A stretch of 64,000 nucleotides of DNA from Magnolia sinica (taxonomy: Eukaryota; Streptophyta; Magnoliopsida; Magnoliales; Magnoliaceae). The stretch is from NCBI RefSeq assembly GCF_029962835.1, contig NC_080582.1, forward strand, positions 26,542,993 through 26,606,992, read 5' to 3'. Within the stretch, counting starts at the first letter, position 1; every line of letters starts with the position of its first letter. Of the stretch, positions 60,417 through 64,000 are shown one piece after another. Made by a program: the position numbers and the translations under genes. The notes beneath the pieces were generated by a model. That model saw only the letters and a list, made by a program, of their open reading frames with translations, was not told the DNA's origin and searched no databases.

Positions 60417-61135
60417 GTGCCAGCAAAAGTTACGATCGACCAAATGCCAGTGGCTAGTGAATTCCTAGAAGTATTTCAGGAAATACCGGGATTACCGCTA
60501 AGGAGAGAGGTAGATTTTGCCATTGACCTCTTTCCTGGTACCACCCCGATATCCATGGCGCAATATAGAATGCCGCCATGTGAGATGGAAGAATTGCAGA
60601 TACAGATCGATGGACTATTAGGATAGGGTTTCATCCGCCGTAGTGTATCTCCATGGGGCGCACTAGTATTATTCATGAAGAAGAAAGACGGATCGCAACG
60701 CCTTTGTATCGACTATAAGAGATTGAATCAGGCTATAGTGAAGAATAAGTACCCCCTACCCTGTATCGATGACTTATTCGATCAGCTCAAGGGTGCTAAA
60801 TATTTCTTGAAGATCGATCTTAGGTCAGGGTATCATCAGTTGAGGGTTAGAGAAGAAGACATTCCCAAGACAGGGTTCTGCACCAGATATGGGCACTACA
60901 AATTTTTAGTGATGTCGTTTGGACTCAGTAATGCGCCCATGGTATTCATGGACTTGATGAATCAGGTCTTTATCCCATACCTAGACCGATTCATCATAGT
61001 CTTCATCGACAACATCTTGGTTTATTCCAAGAGTCGTGAAGAGCATGAGGAACACTTAATAACTATTCTGAAGACCCTCCAAGAAAGGCAGTTGTATAGG
61101 TATCACGGTTGATCCAACTAAGGTCAAGGCAGTAG
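60417..61135 (+). pseudogene. Element C reverse transcriptase, with internal deletion
   Basis: [54 protein letters not shown] and [19 protein letters not shown] are continuous over long stretches. The catalytic site at 61002-61013 reads FIDN, the second Asp being Asn. Just after QERQLY the sequence jumps to [15 protein letters not shown]. The usual segment of about 25-30 residues with SKCEFW and FLGHV is missing, with a frameshift. Confidence 0.86.
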
Positions 61136-61715
61136 TAAAGTGGGAATGACCTGATACGGTCACCGAAGTCAGGAATTTTTGGAGATGGCTGGATATTATC
61201 GGCGATTCATAAAGGAATTCTCTCGGATCGCTCGACCCCTAACATAATTGACTAAGAAGAATGTGAAATTCAGTTGAAACACTGAAGCAGAAATGTCTTT
61301 CCAGGAACTTAAGAAAATACTCACCATCGCCCCCGTGCTTACACTTTCGGAAGTAGGGGCCAAGTATGTGGTCTATAGTGACGCATCGTAGACAGGGCTG
61401 GGATGCGTACTCATGCAGAACAAGAAGGTGATCGCCTATGCATCCAGGCAGTTGAAGAAACACGAAGAAAATTATCCTACCCATGACCTGGAACTCGCGA
61501 CAATTATCTTCGCCCTGAAGATTTGGAGACACTACTTGTATGGGGAAGAGTTTAAATTATTCTTCTATCACAAGAGTTTAAAGTATGTATATCTTCTCTT
61601 AGAAAGACCTGAACATGCGGCAACATCGATGGATGGAAACATTGAAGGACTTTAAATTTGAAGTATCCTATCATCCTGACAAGGCAAATCTTGTAGTTGA
61701 TGCCTTGAGTCGAAA
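61136..61715 (+). pseudogene. Element C RNase H domain, broken
   Basis: AGYYRRFIKEFSRIARPL, then [46 protein letters not shown] and [10 protein letters not shown] frameshift near 61600 precedes [20 protein letters not shown] and KANLVVDALSRK. Several stops occur. Confidence 0.84.
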
Positions 61716-62098
61716 GAGGAATCACAAAGTTATGGCTAGCCTCTTGAAAAGAGAAGGAGAGGTGATGGATCTCATCCAGGACTATGATGCGCAGTCTTCT
61801 TACAGAGGATCGAGTATCCTAGTAGCTTCGTTGGTTATGGAACCAGGCTTGATCTGGCATATCATTGAATCTCAAGATCAGGACGAATTATTGAGACTGA
61901 AATGCAAAGGTGAAGGGATGTCGGACTGGTACATCAGTTCAGACAGTGGCTTGAGATACCGAGGCCATATCTGTGTACCGAACGTGTCGAAATTGAAACA
62001 GGCAATACTGGGCGAAGCACATAAATCCCGTCTCAATATTCATCCTAGTAACATGAAAATGTATCAGGATGTCAGGCGCCAGTACTGGTGGGAGAATA
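61716..62098 (+). pseudogene. Element C integrase N-terminus, truncated at a junction
   Basis: LKQAILGEAHKSRLNIHPSN and KMYQDVRRQYWWE are the start of the gypsy integrase zinc-binding region. Homology stops at about 62095, and the next bases are LTR sequence of element D. The integrase core, chromodomain and 3' LTR of element C are absent. Confidence 0.85.
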
Positions 62099-63966
62099 CA
62101 GATCTAGGATTAGGTGGACCACATTATAGAAAACAGTGGGTTTGAACGTCCACCATTAAACCCTTGGAAATTCTAATTGTGGAAATCCTTATCACTACTT
62201 GTATTTGAGTGTGGCCCATTTAATATACATGTGGCCCATGTGGTGTGGCCCACTTACCATATTTATGGCCCATTGTTGAGGCCCACCTTGATTTGTATGA
62301 AGCCCATTGTTGAGGCCGCCTTAATAGATATGAGGCCCATGTTATTATGCCCACTGTGATGTATGCAAGGCCCATGTGATTAGGCCTAACTTGACGCATT
62401 CATGGCCCGCCCACTGAGGCCCATTTTGATATATATATGGGGCCCATGCTATGTGGCCCATTTGATGTATCTGAGGTCCATGGGTTGAGGCCTAATAGGA
62501 TGTACATAAGGCCCATTGCAATGTGTGATTCCACCGTGGTTTATGTAATGATGTTCATGGCAGGTCGTGCCTTGGGAGCAATGATGGTTTGACGTCCACA
62601 TTGTAGGATGATGTTAGTTAAATGTCCGCATTGTCACTCTCCCTAGGGCCCATTGTTAGGCCCATACTTATAGTGTGTAGGCTGTCTAGGCCCATCTTTG
62701 CTATGAACAGAACCCATCACCACATAACATGTTTAGTATAGATTCATGATTCATGATCATATGCATCATATATATGCCTGATGTGAGGAGTGACTGATCA
62801 TAGTATATGCCTTCGGGTAGATTGTTTATGGGCTCCCTGATAGGCGGAGTTGCCCTACATGAGCACGCGGTATGCGTAGAATTGTTGTATGTCTGGCAAA
62901 GTGATTCATGCACTTGCATTTGTGTGATTATGATTATTGTATGCCCTTGCGACACCAGGGCCATAACCTCCACATACACATCATGGATGACTGGATTGGA
63001 TACCAAAAATACTGTTTCTAACATCGGGGCACCATAGATATCCCTGGGTGAAAATTCCTAAACCCGATGTACTAGAGGATGACTCCAATGTCGAGACCGA
63101 GTGGATATATGAGCGTGTGAGGGCCGAATACCAGGAGGCCGTGTCTCCCACTGTGTCGTGGTCGTTTGGAATGGGGTGTGGCCTTTCTCACCTGAGAGTA
63201 GGGGTAATACTAGGCTGAGGTTGACCAGCTCATGAATGGGTCCGCTATCGACGTGCCGGATAGGTATTGGTAGAATATTTGCCAGGCGGATAGTGAGGTT
63301 TCCTACGCTCACTTGGACTGTGTGGCTAGGACAGTGGCAGTGCCATTTGGAGTATACTAAATTTCACAGATTATCTAGAAGATATATGATGAGGATTGGC
63401 ATGCTTGAATTGCATCTCGCATCGCATGGTCTTGACATGGCCGATAGCATTCATATCTTGTACCGCATAGCCTTGGTACGGCTGATTGCATTAATGTACT
63501 CATCAGCATGATTCCACATTTCTCTGACCTTACATTCTAAGCATGCTTATATTACGCACACACTTACACCACCCTCTAAGCTTTTTATAAGATTATGCAT
63601 GATTGATACGTGCAGGTGACGCCAGGACGCAGCCGTAGCCTTGTCGCAGTTGGAGTGTGCAGCTGAGCTTTTGGAGTTTCTGTTATTATCATTATCTTGT
63701 ATTTCCCTTCATACGCATTGTATTTAAAGTTTTTGATCGTAGTGGATTTTGTGATGGTGTTCTTGTGATCATTGTTCGTGGGTTATGCTTATGGTTATGC
63801 TTATACTCAATCAAAATCATGCTTGAAATCCTCCTTGTAGGATCCTAGGATCGAAACCCGGTGTATAGATGCCAGGAGTCGAGAATGGGGTACTACGGAG
63901 GCTATCGGTGCCGGATTCACGGATTGAAAATTTTATGAGCCCGATTTTTAAGCTTGCGGCATGACA
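62099..63966 (+). repeat. 5' LTR of element D, 5'-truncated
   Basis: This is the reverse complement of a sequence like 55004-57045, starting at CAGATCTAGGATTAGG and ending GCGGCATGACA. It is about 1.87 kb long and lacks the first 2.2 kb of a family LTR. Family boxes appear in plus orientation (CACCCTCTAAGCTTTTTATA near 63570, GAGAATGGGGTACTACGGAG at 63881). Open frames in it, for example 62701-63024 (-), are shared by chance with the other LTRs. Confidence 0.87.
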
Positions 63967-63971
63967 AAAGT

Positions 63972-63983
63972 TGGTATCAGAGC
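63972..63983 (+). other. Primer binding site of element D
   Basis: TGGTATCAGAGC, five bases after the LTR end. It implies that the element body continues beyond the window. Confidence 0.88.
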
Positions 63984-64000
63984 ATAACTTGAGAATAACC

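Overview
This looks like transposon-rich intergenic DNA from the nuclear genome of a flowering plant. Plant-type Ty3/gypsy chromovirus polyproteins, an Athila-type integrase, Tourist- and hAT-like MITEs and long (GA)n and (TA)n tracts fill most of it. Only one gene looks like a host gene, an intronless B3-domain protein at 14767-15420 (+). The very dense GTGGGGCCCAC and TGGGCC words suggest to me an early-diverging angiosperm such as a magnoliid, but that is an impression and was not tested.

Layout. 1-10380: a minus-strand Tekay/Del-like chromovirus (element A). Its 5' LTR of about 4.4 kb is complete, and its 3' LTR is cut by the window start. 10381-17702: intergenic DNA with an hAT-like element, a MITE dimer, and the B3 gene lying between two direct copies of a roughly 340-380 bp block. 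17703-22294: a non-autonomous LTR element (minus, TSD ATATT) full of 19-bp repeats, inserted in a long-TIR element. 22300-30495: further TIR elements, a second copy of the B3-flank segment, a 1.1 kb T-rich tract, a decayed Athila integrase and a Tourist MITE (TSD TTA). 30496-36416: a 5.9 kb Tekay-like solo LTR with a perfect TSD (GGTTT). 36422-42168 and 59239-62098: a plus-strand gypsy element C, split by element B. 42169-59233: element B (minus, TSD ATTGG), whose 3' LTR holds a second solo LTR (45839-49923). 62099-63966: the 5'-truncated LTR of a plus-strand element D, with its primer binding site just before the window ends.

The order of events is readable: C is oldest, B landed in C's gag, and another copy landed in B's 3' LTR and later collapsed to a solo LTR. 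The coding regions of A, B and C are all broken, largely by changes of the kind produced by deamination of methylated cytosine. No rRNA gene, tRNA gene or CRISPR array was seen. I found no convincing new protein-coding system. The least-explained signals are the paired hairpins conserved across the LTR family, the long LTRs that contain GTGGGGCCCAC MITE-like modules, and the B3 gene between direct repeats.
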